Assembly: GCF_902150065.1 (NCBI RefSeq)
Contig: NC_043990.1
Span: 2,121,617-2,185,616, forward strand
DNA from: Myripristis murdjan
Taxonomy: Eukaryota > Chordata > Actinopteri > Holocentriformes > Holocentridae
Direction of reading: 5' to 3'
DNA: 64,000 nucleotides
Below are positions 34,380 to 46,146 of the stretch, in pieces (the first letter of the stretch is position 1; every line of letters begins with the position of its first letter). The position numbers were made by a program, and so were the translations under genes. The notes under the pieces were generated by a model. That model saw only the letters and a program-made list of their open reading frames with translations, ran no database searches and was not told where the DNA came from.

Positions 34380-34480
34380 GACCTTTTTTCCAACAATCAG
34401 TTTTGTTTTTCCACTAAAAGTCCAGAGAGTGACTGATTAATTGAAAACCTCATGGTTGTCTCGATGACACGGCTCTCTCA
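34380..34480 (-). pseudogene. IGKJ: Decayed J segment (relic J-b) between Vb4 and Vb5
   Basis: On the minus strand it reads TFSGKTKLIVG, aligned with [11 protein letters not shown]. The donor GTAAGT is replaced by an A run, and heptamer and nonamer are decayed. GACACGGCTCTCTCA persists near 34466. It is paralogous to relic J-a and has no C exon. Confidence 0.7.
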
Positions 34481-34830
34481 CTGTGAAAGGAATGACCTGA
34501 CCAAAAGTCATTTTACCTTGTGAAACTTAGCTGATGTAATAAAGATAAAATCTATCAAACTGTGTCACAATAAAACACAGTTTGAAGTAAACATGTCAAG
34601 CCAAATGTAAATATAAACTCTCTTTATTAAAATGTCAGTAAAGAGTCATTGGAGAGTAATGTGTGTCCCTGTTGGAGTCGGTCAGAGCATTTCCATAGAG
34701 AGCCACTTTGCATCAGCAGCACCATGCTCCAGTGCTCTGGGAGAGTTTATAGTCCTGAGAGTTGAAGACTGGATGACTGACAGCTGTCCTTCATGACAAC
34801 AGAAGCCCCAGAAATCCTCCTCATCCAAAC

Positions 34831-35312
34831 ATGACTTTGAGCGCCATCCTCATCTGGACTCTCCTCTGCTTCACTCAGGGTGAGGAAAATCATTTTTCTG
34901 TGATGTGAAAATCATTTGGAGTGCAGCTGAGTTTCACCTCAACATCTCATCTCCTGTGTTTCTTCTCTCTCTTCAGGGTCTTTTGGACAAAATGTTGTCT
35001 TGACTCAGTCAGCAGCCAAATCAGTCCAGATTGGTCAAACTGTCTCCATTGACTGTAAGGCCAATCCAACAGTTACTCACTACTCTGGCTCAAAGTATTA
35101 CCTGGCTTGGTACCAACAGAAACCTGGAGAAGTTCCTAAACTACTGATCAGACTAACATCAGAGAGATTATCAGGAATTTCCTCCAGATTCACTGGAAGT
35201 GGAGGAGGAAATGGAGTCGACTTCACTCTGACCATCAGTGGAGTCCAGGCTGAAGATGCAGCAGTTTACTACTGTCAGAGTTACCACTCTATTAACAGTC
35301 AAGCTGTGTTCA
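34831..35312 (+). CDS. IGKV: Vb5: divergent kappa-like V segment
   Basis: Leader exon 34831-34879 ([16 protein letters not shown]), intron 34880-34976 unlike the other Vb introns, V exon 34977-35312, open. Framework 1 reads QNVVLTQSAAKSVQIGQ and SIDCKANPTVTH, with WYQQKPGEVPKLLIR, a CDR2 of LTSERLS, and a framework-3 insertion GGGNGVDF. The rest ([21 protein letters not shown]), the RSS (heptamer 35313-35319, nonamer 35332-35340) and the promoter (octamer 34706-34713) are Vb-like. It is either an older subfamily member or a V body exchanged between Vb flanks. Confidence 0.92.
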
Positions 35313-35424
35313 CACAGTGAAAAAGCATCGTACAAAAACCTCCCTCAGTCAGACTGAACAGAAACTGAAGTGACTGCTGCAGCTGGAAGCTACTGCAGGG
35401 ACTGAAACAGTTCACTGAGGACCA

Positions 35425-35440
35425 ACACACACACACACAG

Positions 35441-35469
<29 letters not shown>
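35425..35469. repeat. (CA)n microsatellite 3' of Vb5
   Basis: A CA tract with a GA interruption, at the conserved position. Confidence 0.95.
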
Positions 35470-35472
<3 letters not shown>

Positions 35473-35684
35473 ATCCACATGTGTACAGTATGGATGATTT
35501 TTCGGCCTCTTCTAAAAATTCAGCGATAAAACACCCTGAAAAAGCCGCCACTCTTCAGGAGGTCACCCACCAAAAAGGTTGAGAAGCTCTGGTCAAAGAT
35601 ATAAAACACCAGTACTGTGTGGATACTAATTAATACTCCCAAAAGTAGGCTACTATTAATTAGCAGTGACAATATACATAATAT

Positions 35685-36340
35685 AATAGCAGAGGTAGCA
35701 GTAGCAGAAGATGCAGCAGCAGCAGTAGCAGTAGCCATAGTAGTAATAGTAGTAATAGTAGTAGTAGTGGTGGCAGTGGTAGTGGTGGTAGTAGTAGTTA
35801 CTGTGGTAGTAGCAGTAGTAGTAGTGGTGGTAGTAGTAGTAGTATTAGTCATGGTAGTAGTTGTAATGGTAGTCATAGTAGTCATGGTAGAGGTAGTAGA
35901 AGTGGTAGCAGGACTGGTAGTGGTAGTAATAGAGGTGGCGGCAGTAACAGTGGTTGTAGTAGTAGTAGTAGAGAGAGTAGTTTTAGTGGTGTTAGTGGTA
36001 GAGGTAGAAGTAGTAGTGGTAGTAGTGGAAGTAGTAGTTGTGGTAGCAGTAGTAGTAGTAGAAAGAGTAGTAGTAGTAGTAGTAGTGGGGGTGGTAGTAG
36101 TAATCGTAGTAGTAGTGGTAGTCATAGAGGTAGAAATAGTACTGGTAGTAGTAGTGCTGGTGGCAGTAGTAGTGGTAGTAGTAGTAGTGATAGTAGAGGT
36201 ACTAGTAGTGGTGGAAGATGTAGTAGTAGTAGAGGTAGTAGTGGTAGTAGTAGTGGTGGTGGCAGAAGTAATGGTAGTAGAAGAGGTAGTAGTAGTAGTA
36301 GTAGTGGAAGTAGTAGTAGTAGTAGTGGAAGTAGCACCAG
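35685..36340. repeat. Long (TAG)n-type imperfect trinucleotide array
   Basis: About 655 bp of TAG/TGG/CAG-type triplets. Long open frames on both strands here are low-complexity artefacts. Paralogous to 19376-19632. Confidence 0.9.
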
Positions 36341-36345
36341 TGGTT

Positions 36346-37600
36346 TTGGACAGTAATACTGAACAAAACAGAAGTTTCCACAGTGAAGAATTTCAGAGAT
36401 AAAAGTGTCACACCATTATTGGTTATGGATCACTCGAGGACTATAATAATGACAGTTTTATAATGAAATCTAATTATTGTCATTGCTGTAGGGAACCAAC
36501 AAGTTCAATACAGTCTCCAACTGAACCACTAGGTGGCAGTAAACACCTGACAATGCATTGCCTCTGACAGCTGTCTCTGAATGGCGCCACTGTAAGCTGC
36601 ACAATTTGCACATACCCACACATTTCCTTGCATGTTTGTTTTGTACCACAAATTCATTTTTTTTCTGTTGCTTCACTATTTATGTAATTTTTTTAATGGG
36701 CACAGTCTCAGTCACAAATGAAAGATCTCACTGGAAACGGGAATGGAACTCATGTGAAGGTCCTCTGACATACACGCTGTCCATCCTCCCTGTCCATCTC
36801 CCTGCATGGACTATCTCACTCTTTTTTTTTTTTTTGGCCTTTCTGCTTTATTTGATAGGCACTGTAGAGAGAGACAGGAAACAGCCTGTGCTCGGGTTTG
36901 AACCCAGGACGTCGTGGCTGCTGGTTCTGAGGATCTTTCTCAGATGATTCAGCAGTGGAAGAGATTTGATGAAACTGGTCTTCAAGGTTTCTCCTCCCTC
37001 TCTGAGCTCAGTAACCGTGGCAACAGACAGGCATCACTGCTCAACCATGGCAACAGACAAGTTTCACTGTTAAAAATAAAGGTTGAGAGCCACATGACCT
37101 TCAAAGTACCAAGGTTTTACTTACCCACTGAAAAATTTAGTTTACATTTACGCACTGGGACAAGAATGTGAGGCCATTTAGTTTTTCTTATCAACATTTG
37201 TGTGTGTGTGTGTGTGTGTGTGTGCTGAAACCAACATCTCACTATGGTTTACTGTAGTTGTAGCTGAGCGACACTGACAGGTTTCACAACTGAAAAAATG
37301 CACCAACTGAATATATTCTCCTTCTACTACAGCAGGCTGTTGAAATTTTGATCAGAGAAAATCTTTATTTTCTATGATCCATTTCCATTGTCTTTAGTCT
37401 TTATTAAGAGCTTTGGAAGACATCAGTTATCACATATAAAACCATATTGAACACATACATAGAATCATCAAACTAAACCAATGGAAATATAACTTAGGAA
37501 TATTATTTATCAGGAGTTTATTGAAAATTATCCATTGATGAACGTCCTGACGAGAGTAATGTGTGTGTGGAGTGGGTCAGAGCATTTCCATAGAGAGCCA
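36346..37600. repeat. 5' flank of Vb6, duplicated near C2
   Basis: The partner of 19641-20813. It contains a minus-strand tRNA-SINE piece (about 36821-36925, with GGGTTTGAACCC), the X-box-like GTAACCGTGGCAAC (37011-37024), a (TG)n tract at 37198-37224, and the intact Vb promoter start. Confidence 0.75.
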
Positions 37601-37725
37601 CTTTGCATCAGCAGCACCATGCTCCAGTGCTCTGGGAGAGTTTATAGTCCTGAGAGTTGAAGACTGGATGACTGACAGCTGTCCTTCATGACAACAGAAG
37701 CCCCAGAAATCCTCCTCATCCAAAC

Positions 37726-38208
37726 ATGACTTTGAGCTCCATCCTCATCTGGACTCTCCTCTGCTGTTGCTTGACAGGTAAAGTCCAGAGAATCAAAGTC
37801 CTCTCCTCTATGAAGATCCGTCCCTCTGAAATGAAGCGGAGAAAAGCATGACGCTGCTTTGTGTTTTTGTCTGTGTGTCCTCAGAGTCCAGAGGCCAGGT
37901 CACAGTGACTCAGCCTGGAGCAGTGAGCGCTGCTCTGGGAGCCTCCGTCACCATCACATGTAAAACCAGCCAGAATGTTTATGCTTCTGGAAGCACCCAC
38001 CTTTTAGCATGGTACCAACAGAGAGATGGAGAAATTCCTAAACTGCTCATTTACTATGCTAACACTCGAGTATCAGGGATTCCAGGTCGTTTTACAGGCA
38101 GTGGATCAGGGAGTGACTTCACTCTGACCATCAGTGGAGTCCAGGCTGAAGATGCAGCAGTTTACTACTGTCAGAGTGCTCATTATATCAACAGTCAGTG
38201 GCTGTTCA
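37726..38208 (+). CDS. IGKV: Vb6: kappa-like V segment, intact
   Basis: Leader exon 37726-37777, V exon 37885-38208, open. CDR1 reads [11 protein letters not shown], then [14 protein letters not shown], a CDR2 of YANTRVS and a germline CDR3 of [12 protein letters not shown]. The RSS heptamer is 38209-38215, the spacer 12 bp and the nonamer 38228-38236. The octamer variant is at 37601-37608. It shares its CDR3 with Vb7 and differs from it by a few residues, so the pair is a recent duplicate. Confidence 0.93.
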
Positions 38209-38316
38209 CACAGTGAAAAAGCGTCGTACAAAAACCTCCCTCAGTCAGACTGAACAGAAACTCAAGTGACTGCTGCAGCTGGAAGCTACTGCAGGGACTG
38301 ATACAGTTCACTGAGA

Positions 38317-38347
38317 ACACACACAAACACACACACACACACACACA
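38317..38347. repeat. (CA)n microsatellite 3' of Vb6
   Basis: A CA tract at the conserved position. Confidence 0.95.
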
Positions 38348-38349
38348 TG

Positions 38350-39213
38350 TACAGCACTTTGCAGATGAGAAGTTATAACCTTGTTCATAATGTCTCTACC
38401 AGTTTCCCCTCTGAACTTCAAACAGCCTCCTCCCACCAGCAGCTGCCTTCCAAAGTCTCCTGAATACAGGTGAGCAGGTGAGGTGACAGATGACTGGATG
38501 AGGTTTGGTGCAGGAAGGTGGAGACAGGGGAGAGCAGGAGAGGTGAGGCAGATGACAGGACTGACACAAGGAGGGCTGGGAATACAGGAAGTGCAGGGAG
38601 ACAAACACAACCAACAGACACAAAAGGCAAACACAAAAATAGAGTCAGGGGATGACTGATGAACAAAGAGAAACAGACAAAACTGATCCAAAACCAGGAG
38701 ATGTAACACCCAGAGTCTTTTCACACGTAGGAAAACTGTTTAGTTTTAATACTTTAAAATAACAAGTATTATTCCTGCAAATAAATCAAACATCTTTATA
38801 TTTTGTCAACACAGAGTGAGACTATGTCATGTTAATAATAAGATTTCAATGCATATTTTAATGTAAACTTAATGAACATCTGAGTGACAATATTTTCTCC
38901 CCATCTTAGTTGATCATACCTTATTTAAACTACTTTAACTACTTTCAATAATCTAAAATGCACAGATAAATATTCTTTGCTGTTTGTATGTGTTCAGCTG
39001 TGTTTATGTTTGACCTCTGACCTTCTTAAACGCTGTTGCTTCTCAGCCTTCAAGACTTGATGACTGATTCAGTCTGAACACACGCACACACTTTCAGTCA
39101 CTTACTTTGCTTGAGTTAGAGCAGCCTTGATAAAATGGATAAAAGTACTATATTGTGCACAACAGGTATTCATATTTAGAAATGAGTCACAGTCTTCAAG
39201 CTTCTATTTGAAA
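38350..39213. other. Vb6 3' flank
   Basis: Paralogous to 30051-30580 and 58990-59480, with an unclassified interspersed repeat near 38450-38710. Here no LINE sits at the TTTAACTACTTT site (38945), which gives the empty-site form. Confidence 0.65.
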
Positions 39214-40046
39214 TGTCAATGTCAATGTCATCTTTATTTGTATAGCACATTTAAAACAGCCAGTGGCCTACCAAAGTGCTTTACAGTAGAGAAACAGAAG
39301 CAACAAAAGGCAATAGCAGGCAATAATAAAAATAATAATAAAAAACAGAAACAAAAGACATGTAACATATAAAAGACATAAAAACAACCTAAGAAGTATG
39401 AGGAATACGAGCCCCAGGAAGTCCTTATATACTCTGCCAAAGGCTAAGGTGAACAAGTGTGTCTTCAGTTGGGCTTTAAAAGTGGAGAGGCTATTTGCAG
39501 TACGCACACTGAGGGGTAGCGCATTCCACAAAGTGGGAGCTGCGACCGCAAATGCTCGATCCCCTCTGGATTTTAAAAAGGATCGAGGCACGTCTAAGAC
39601 CACTTGGTTAGTAGACCTAAGGGCTCTGGAGGGTTGGTGCAATTTGACAAGGTCAGACAGGTACTCTGGGGCCAGCCCATTCAAAGATTTAAAACAAATA
39701 AAAGAATCTTAAAATCGATCCTGTACCTAACTGGAAGCCAGTGCAGAGAAGAGAGCACCGGGGTTATGTGCTCACGCTTCTTAGTGCCAGTTAGGAGGCG
39801 AGCTGCCGCATTTTGAACGAGCTGCAGGCGGTTGAGCTCAGACGTGTCAATGCCAAAATACAGTGAATTACAGTAATCTAAACGAGACGTAATAAAAGAA
39901 TGGATTACTGTTTCAAGGTCTCTCTGATTGAGATATGGTTTAATCTTAGCTAAAAGCCTTAATTGAAAGAAGCTGGACTTGACCACAGCACTGACCTGCT
40001 TGTCCAGTTTGAAAGCACCATCAATAATAAAACCAACCAAATGGGG
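39214..40046 (-). mobile_element. LINE 3' end, 5'-truncated
   Basis: On the minus strand the translation carries LDYCNSLYFG, VQNAAARLLTG, HITPVLSSLHWLPV, then LNGLAPEYL and LWNALPLSV, the conserved C-terminal stretch of a fish non-LTR ORF2. The 3' tail is TGACAT repeats. One or more frame breaks split it. It interrupts the Vb7 5' flank compared with Vb4 and Vb10. Confidence 0.75.
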
Positions 40047-40540
40047 ACACATGAAGGGTGTCCACTTGGTTCAGGTCTTCAGTGGTTTGTAAAGATCCCT
40101 TTTATGTTAAATCCCTTTATGCTGATGACACCCTGCTTTTTATTTTGGATCCTGGTATATTTTCCCCTCACCATTGCAAATTTGTTTTAATGTTCAAAAG
40201 GGGAATCTTCAGTTTTTCATGTCCCTCCGACTTCAGTAACCATGGCAACAGACAAGTTTCACTAGTGTAGATAAATGATGATAGATGTATCCTCTTGCTA
40301 TAAAGGGACTTTTTCTATTTATCAAGCTATGACATCTGTGTTGTAAAAGTTGTACAGCAGTGACATGAGAACAGGAAACATCCTTCAGTCAGTCACAGCA
40401 AAAATCGATCAAATTCTGCCACAATAAAACAACAGAGAAGAAATTATTGGAGAAAAATGTTATACATATCAAGATAAAAAAAAAAAAAAAAACCTATACA
40501 TAGTATACCTATCTATCTACAGTGTATTTAATACAATAAA

Positions 40541-40602
40541 CTTATTATTATTATTATTATTATTATCATTATTATTATTATTATTATTATTATTTATTTT
40601 TT
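40541..40602. repeat. (TTA)n microsatellite
   Basis: A TTA triplet run in the Vb7 5' flank. Confidence 0.9.
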
Positions 40603-40850
40603 TTGTAGACATCTTAATAAAGAAACCATCAGGTACACAGTAAACTAATATGAATGTAAAAACGTCCTGATGAGAGTAATGTGTGTCCCTGTTGGAGTGG
40701 GTCAGAGCATTTCCATAGAGAGCCACTTTGCATCAGCAGCACCATGCTCCAGTGCTCTGGGAGACTTTATAGTCCTGAGAGTTGAAGACTGGATGACTGA
40801 CAGCTGTCCTTCATGACAACAGAAGCCCCAGAAATCCTCCTCATCCAAAC

Positions 40851-41333
40851 ATGACTTTGAGCTCCATCCTCATCTGGACTCTCCTCTGCTGCTGCTTGAC
40901 AGGTAAAGTCCAGAGAATCAAAGTCCTCTCCTCTATGAAGATCCGTCCCTCTGAAATGAAGCGGGGAAAAGCATGACGCTGCTTTGTGTTTTTGTCTGTG
41001 TGTCCTCAGAGTCCAGAGGCCAGGTCACAGTGACTCAGCCTGGAGCAGTGAGCGCTGCTCTGGGAGCCTCCGTCACCATCACATGTAAAACCAGCCAGAA
41101 TGTTTATGTTTCTGGAAGAGACCACCTTTTAGCCTGGTACCAACAGAGAGATGGAGAATCTCCTAAGCTGCTCATTTACTATGCTAATAATCGAGTATCA
41201 GGGATTCCAGGTCGTTTTACAGGCAGTGGATCAGGGAGTGACTTCACTCTGACCATCAGTGGAGTCCAGGCTGAAGATGCAGCAGTTTACTACTGTCAGA
41301 GTGCTCATTATATCAACAGTCAGTGGCTGTTCA
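40851..41333 (+). CDS. IGKV: Vb7: kappa-like V segment, intact
   Basis: Leader exon 40851-40902, V exon 41010-41333, open. CDR1 reads [11 protein letters not shown], with a CDR2 of YANNRVS and the same CDR3 as Vb6 ([12 protein letters not shown]). The RSS heptamer is 41334-41340, the spacer 12 bp and the nonamer GCAAAAACC (41353-41361), the same one-base variant as Vb1. The octamer variant is at 40726-40733. It is the V closest to C3 on its left, facing toward C3, so joining to J5/J6 would be inversional. Confidence 0.93.
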
Positions 41334-41439
41334 CACAGTGAAAAAGCGTCGTGCAAAAACCTCCCTCAGTCAGACTGAACAGAAACTGAAGTGACTGCTG
41401 CAGCTGGAAACTACTGCAGGGACTGATACAGTTCACTGA

Positions 41440-41441
<2 letters not shown>

Positions 41442-41485
<44 letters not shown>
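41442..41485. repeat. (CA)n microsatellite 3' of Vb7
   Basis: A CA tract at the conserved position. Confidence 0.95.
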
Positions 41486-41487
<2 letters not shown>

Positions 41488-41694
41488 TTGATGAGAACAT
41501 ATCATCATGTTCATAGTGTCAGTGTCAGTTTTCCCTCTGAGCTTCAAACAGCCACCTCCCACCTCAACAAGCTGAAAGTTCCCCCAAATGAAGAGGAAAG
41601 TTCCAGTGAAGAAACCCAATCAGAAACATTAAAAGCACAACAACATGGAGCAAAGTGAGCTGCCCTGATGCCGACCCCCAAACCACTGCTGAAT

Positions 41695-42020
41695 GATCCA
41701 AGCAGCTTATCCCCCACACATCAACATCCATTCACTGACCACACAGCAACACGTCACATACACATCAGTAACAATGTATGCTGAGGCTAATACCAATAGT
41801 GCAATAAAATGTCTGTGAAACAGATTACATGTTACATTAGTGTTGTGTCACTGTTCAGTGTGGTTATGGCTATGGGATAAAAACTGTTCCAGAGTCGCGT
41901 GGTGCGTGTTTAGATGGATCTGTATCTTCTGCCAGATGGCAAAAGTTCAAAAAGGTGGTGGGCAGGGTGGAAAGGATCCTTGATTATGCTGTGTGACTTC
42001 TGCAAGCAGAGCGAGGTGAA
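41695..42020 (-). mobile_element. LINE 3' fragment, copy 1
   Basis: The minus strand encodes the C-terminal signature HHLFELLPSGRR and NSFYP..I..LN of a fish Rex1/CR1-like ORF2 with damage. Paralogous to 62575-62910. Confidence 0.6.
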
Positions 42021-42400
42021 GGTTAATTGTGCCATTCCTTTAAATTTACGTCATTGTTCAAACTAGCACTCATTCCCATATGTTGATGGTACACTTTTTT
42101 ATTTTTATAAATGTGAATAATGAGAGCAATGAGAGCAAGTTTTCTCCAGTAATAAAAGCAGTAACAAAGCATATGAAAGATGCTTGGCCTAATCACTACT
42201 TTGGCTGGGAAGCATTATTCTGAATTAAATGAAGCTTTCCTGAAGTTTGACACCCTCATTTACATTTTGAAATCTTACAGTATGTGTGCCAGCTGAACCT
42301 AAAATCCACTCATCCATCCCCATGCTTTAATATCAGTGTTTATCAGGAAAAAGGACACAACGTATTTAAAAAAGATAAAAAGATGGTAAAAAGATTTTTT

Positions 42401-42406
42401 TTTATT
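42401..42406 (-). terminator. Candidate polyadenylation signal for C3
   Basis: AATAAA on the minus strand, about 175 bp after the C3 stop. Confidence 0.6.
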
Positions 42407-42485
42407 ATCATTATTTTAACATATATAGAATATCTGCATTACAGCAAGAAAAATAAATGATTATTTCAAGATATATTAGAGAAAC

Positions 42486-42507
42486 AGAGAGAGAGAGAGA
42501 GAGAGAC
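42486..42507. repeat. (GA)n microsatellite in the C3 3' UTR
   Basis: The shortest of the three GA tracts. Confidence 0.95.
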
Positions 42508-42579
42508 ATGAGGCAGAGTGCAGAGTGAGAGCAGCTGCAGAGTGAAACCAGTAGCAGGAGTCCCAGTGAGTCAGGTCAG

Positions 42580-42908
42580 TTACTGGGGACACTGGTCTCT
42601 CCTCAGTGTCTCGGCCTGCAGAGCCTGGGAGCCCTGGGTGGCCTCACAGGTGACAGAGCCCAGCTTCCTCCACTGGTCTGCAGTGAGCCTCAGGGTGCTG
42701 CTCCAGCTGTAGAGGCCGTCCTTCTCCAGCACCCCGGGGCTCCTGCTCTGCTCCCAGCTGCTGCTGCTGCTGCTGCTGCCGTCCACCTTCCAGGCCAGCC
42801 TCCAGTCTGAGGGGAAGCCCTTGTTGGCCAGACACATGAGCGTGGCCCTCCCCTGCTGCAGCTCCTCGCTGGAGGGGGGCAGCACCGTCAGGGTGGGAGG
42901 GGCGTCAC
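42580..42908 (-). CDS. IGKC: C3: kappa-like Ig light-chain constant exon
   Basis: 329 bp, with acceptor CTCCTAG before GTGACG. It encodes [14 protein letters not shown], the Cys pair of the Ig fold (LMCLANKG and SVTCEATQ), AWKVDG, seven Ser, and ends RRDQCPQ. In protein it combines features of C1 (EELQQG, CPQ) and C2 (PPSSEEL). J5 and J6 are 1.0 and 1.4 kb upstream. It is also the nearest C exon downstream of the C-less J7/J8 pair, about 10 kb away. Confidence 0.95.
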
Positions 42909-43006
42909 CTAGGAGACACCAATCAGCTTAGAGGGCGGGAAATAAGCAGCTGGCAGTCAGTCAGCGGGCGGTTGGACACCTTTACTGTGTGAGAGTCCAT
43001 TTTCCC

Positions 43007-43106
43007 CTTTAAGGACTTTCTGTCAGATGGTTTTTCTGCTCCAGCAGTCACTCACTCACACCCTGTTTCACTTCCCTTTAAGAAGCCTCTCATGCACATC
43101 AGCACA
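43007..43106. promoter_or_regulatory. Ets-IRF/E-box module in the J5-C3 intron
   Basis: A copy of the 100-bp module with GGAAGTGAAA (minus) at 43066-43075. Confidence 0.55.
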
Positions 43107-43906
43107 GAAAGAGTCCTCATATGAACACAAATACATCAATACACATAACAGATAAAAATGAAAATGATTTGGCTGCTCCATAAAAATTATCACACATCAA
43201 TAATGGCGTGTGTCCTTAAATATTTTAAAGAATAGAAATAAAATCTAATTTTTACAGTTTAAATAATTTACTGATTTGTCAGCATTAATTATTATTATTA
43301 TTTTTTGTTAAAAGTCAAAGTAAATGCACAATACATTGTCTGTTTTAAAGAAATCTGAACAAGAGCATCTATAACTGAGATAAATGTTTGTTGAGCATTT
43401 TCAGCCATAATGATTTTCAAGCAATATTATTCTGTTCATCAAAACTGATTTCAGCCAGCAAACAAATTATTTTCATCCCATATGTGAAAAAAAATATGAG
43501 ATGAAATTAAGAATGAGAAATTTGGCTACATTTTAAGATTTTAATCTTAATCCCCACTCTGTTCAAATTAGTTTTCATTCAGCTTCACATGTCATGTAAA
43601 AATACTAAATTAAAATCAATATGGTCAAACAGTCTGAAGGAACCAAAGCTTTGCATTCAACTGTTCTAACTTTGAAGCTGGTCAGTTTTAATCATTTTTC
43701 ACAATTTACAATGAAAAGTCTTAAGAAGTAATGAGTCAAACTATGTGGTTAAGGAGAAAAACAGGCAAGAAAAAACAGTGACTATAAGTGATGGAAATTA
43801 ACAAAATACATGTTAAAACCAACCACTAACACTCACACAGAAGAATAAAAGTAACCCAGCAGCAGTAACACATTACATGATATTTAATATTTGTGCAGAA
43901 ACTTAC
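43107..43906. other. J5-C3 intron, J-proximal part
   Basis: Matches cassettes 1 and 2. No gene was seen. Confidence 0.7.
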
Positions 43907-43944
43907 TTCCAACATCCAGTCTGGTTCCTCCACCAAAAGTCCAC
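43907..43944 (-). CDS. IGKJ: J5: kappa-like J segment
   Basis: [12 protein letters not shown] with a GTAAGT donor. The RSS heptamer is 43945-43951, the spacer 23 bp and the nonamer 43975-43983. The first residue (Trp) differs from J1 and J3 (Leu). It splices to C3. Confidence 0.93.
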
Positions 43945-44315
43945 CACAGTGATACAAACTCATTGAGCCGCCGTACAAAAACCTCTGACTGTAGAGAGAC
44001 ACGGCTCTCTCACTTTGTCAGAGAAAGCAACAACTACAAGCCCTCAAGATGCCACTTTAAAGAAATAATCTGGAATCAATGCTTTCTCTTCTGGTTGTAA
44101 TGAACTTCATTTTAATAAACTTAAAATTTCCTCAAATTAAAGAAATTTAACCGATCATTTGGATTCAGTTTTTCAAAGTCTCCTCTGATTTCACTACTTT
44201 GAGATCACTGTTCGCTTAAAATCAGATATTAACATGAAAAGTCAAGTATGGCAGTTTGTTTCATGAAGCGCAAATAATATGAAAAAGTATAAGAACATGA
44301 AATAATTAAACTTAC

Positions 44316-44353
44316 TTCCAACATCCAGTCTGGTTCCTCCACCAAAAGTGTAC
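44316..44353 (-). CDS. IGKJ: J6: kappa-like J segment
   Basis: [12 protein letters not shown] with a GTAAGT donor. The RSS heptamer is 44354-44360, the spacer 23 bp and the nonamer 44384-44392. Identical in protein to J2 and J4. Confidence 0.93.
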
Positions 44354-44706
44354 CACAGTGATACAAACTCATTGAGCCGCCGTACAAAAACCTCTGACTG
44401 TAGAGAGACACGGCTCTCTCACTTTGAAAACAACAAACTCACTGAGATCAGCCTCAGGTTTGAAAACTTAATAACAAATGACTGACATATCATCACTAGC
44501 CATCAAACTATGTCAAAAATTATCATTATTGATTACATATATTTTTGAAAATATATTTAATTTTTGGCAGTGAAATTGTTTTCATTACCAGTAAAATAAA
44601 ACATGACAGTTAACATTCTTGGAGAAAACATGCATGTATCAACCGAAAACTACATGACATAACTTTGATCATTTTTAAAACTACAGCTTGAGGCTTTACA
44701 ACCTGG

Positions 44707-44720
44707 GTTGCCATGGTAAC
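44707..44720. promoter_or_regulatory. RFX-type X-box palindrome, cassette 3
   Basis: GTTGCCATGGTAAC, then TGTTGCCACA as in cassette 2. Confidence 0.45.
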
Positions 44721-44889
44721 TGTTGCCACAGAACTAACCTGCTGTGGAGCAGGTTTTGTCCAGGCTCACTGACCCAAACCTGTAAACCATCCACCCATTC
44801 AGCTGCTTCCCTACAGGATCCCAGTGTGGACAAAAATGCTGCATTCAAATGAAAGCGTCAGTCGACCTGCCGTACAGATTGTGCTGTTC

Positions 44890-46146
44890 ACATGGAGACG
44901 TGTGTGCAGACCTGCAGAAGCACTTTGCTCTCCATCAGTTATTATATCAGAGATGGATGTTTTGGCAGCACTGTACGGCGCTGTATGCCTCCTTAACATC
45001 GGCAGACAGGAAGTCCAAGGTCTCATCCCCTCTAATGTTGCAGGTCACGTTCTGGATGAAGTTCTTCAGGGTCTTGCAGCTTTTGACATGATTCAAATCT
45101 CCATTTATTATGAGGAGTGCGCTGGGATGCCGTGTCTGAAGGTCCGCTACGGTGGACTGAGTGACATCACCACTGCCGACGGTGAAACGTACACAAGGAA
45201 AACAATGGCGGCTGAAAACACCCGAGGCAGATAGTTTGGCCTCAACCCCACAGCCAGCAGCTGAACATCAGACATACAGATGTTTCCATATCAACATGCT
45301 CTGGATTGGACCACCTGGAGCCCACTGGCAGTAAAACAGGGCTTCTTGTAAACTTTATGGTGTAACGTCTCGCCCTGTTTCCCAACTTACGTCTTTCTTT
45401 TATCATTCAATGTTTTATTGTTGAAATCCTTACCTCTCCTCTCCTTTCTGACAACTTGACTTCCTGCCCTGTGTGTGTTCGCTCCACTGTGATTATGCTG
45501 CCACGCCCTGATGAGTTTCACCTCTGTCCCATTACTTAGTGTATTTAGTCTCTGTGTTCCCTTCACTTTGAGGCAGTCAGTCTTTGAATACTGTGTCAGT
45601 CACACCAGCTTTATCTGTACTGTGTTATTCTCTCAGTGTATTTTTGACCTGGCTTTAGTCATGGCCTTGCCAGACTCTGTTTCCCTGATGTTCTGCCTGT
45701 CAACCTGTGTGATGAACATCTGCAAGTAAACACTGTTGGCTGACTTTGCTGAGTCATGTAACTGAGTCCTTGCCTGCCATCAGTCTAGTCGCTATAAGGA
45801 AAATCCTGCTGACAAAAGGAATAGAAAATGAAAATATATACATTATAAGTAAAGATCAATGTAATCCCACAAATAAACCTATTTACTATGGCTTTTATTG
45901 TTTATATCCCTGTTTTTGTATTGCTGCTTGTCATACTGTATTTATATTTTCAATGTCCTAGTCCTTGATGAATTACTTTTCCTGCTGCAGTGATCTAATT
46001 TTGCTTCAGGGATCAATATTTTTTATCCTATTTAACCGTGTCTGGATCTGTCCATACGACATGTGATGTCTTTCATATGAACCCGCTCATGAATATATTA
46101 GAAAAACCTGGTTTGATGGAGCAAGTTGACAATGACCCTCACACTC
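44890..46146. other. J6-Va4 interval with unclassified insertions
   Basis: The left part matches other cassettes. A 90-codon open stretch near 44960-45234 and a repeat near 45355-45770 are not found in them and are probably insertions. Neither was assigned to a family. Confidence 0.45.

Noticed and set aside
35520-36402. Long open frames (200-261 codons) across the TAG array on both strands
   Set aside because: Poly-Val and poly-Thr translations of an imperfect trinucleotide repeat with no domain content.
44824-45234. 136-codon open frame near 45 kb
   Set aside because: The first part is cassette flank shared with non-coding copies. The rest was not recognised, and there is no sign of splicing or a promoter.
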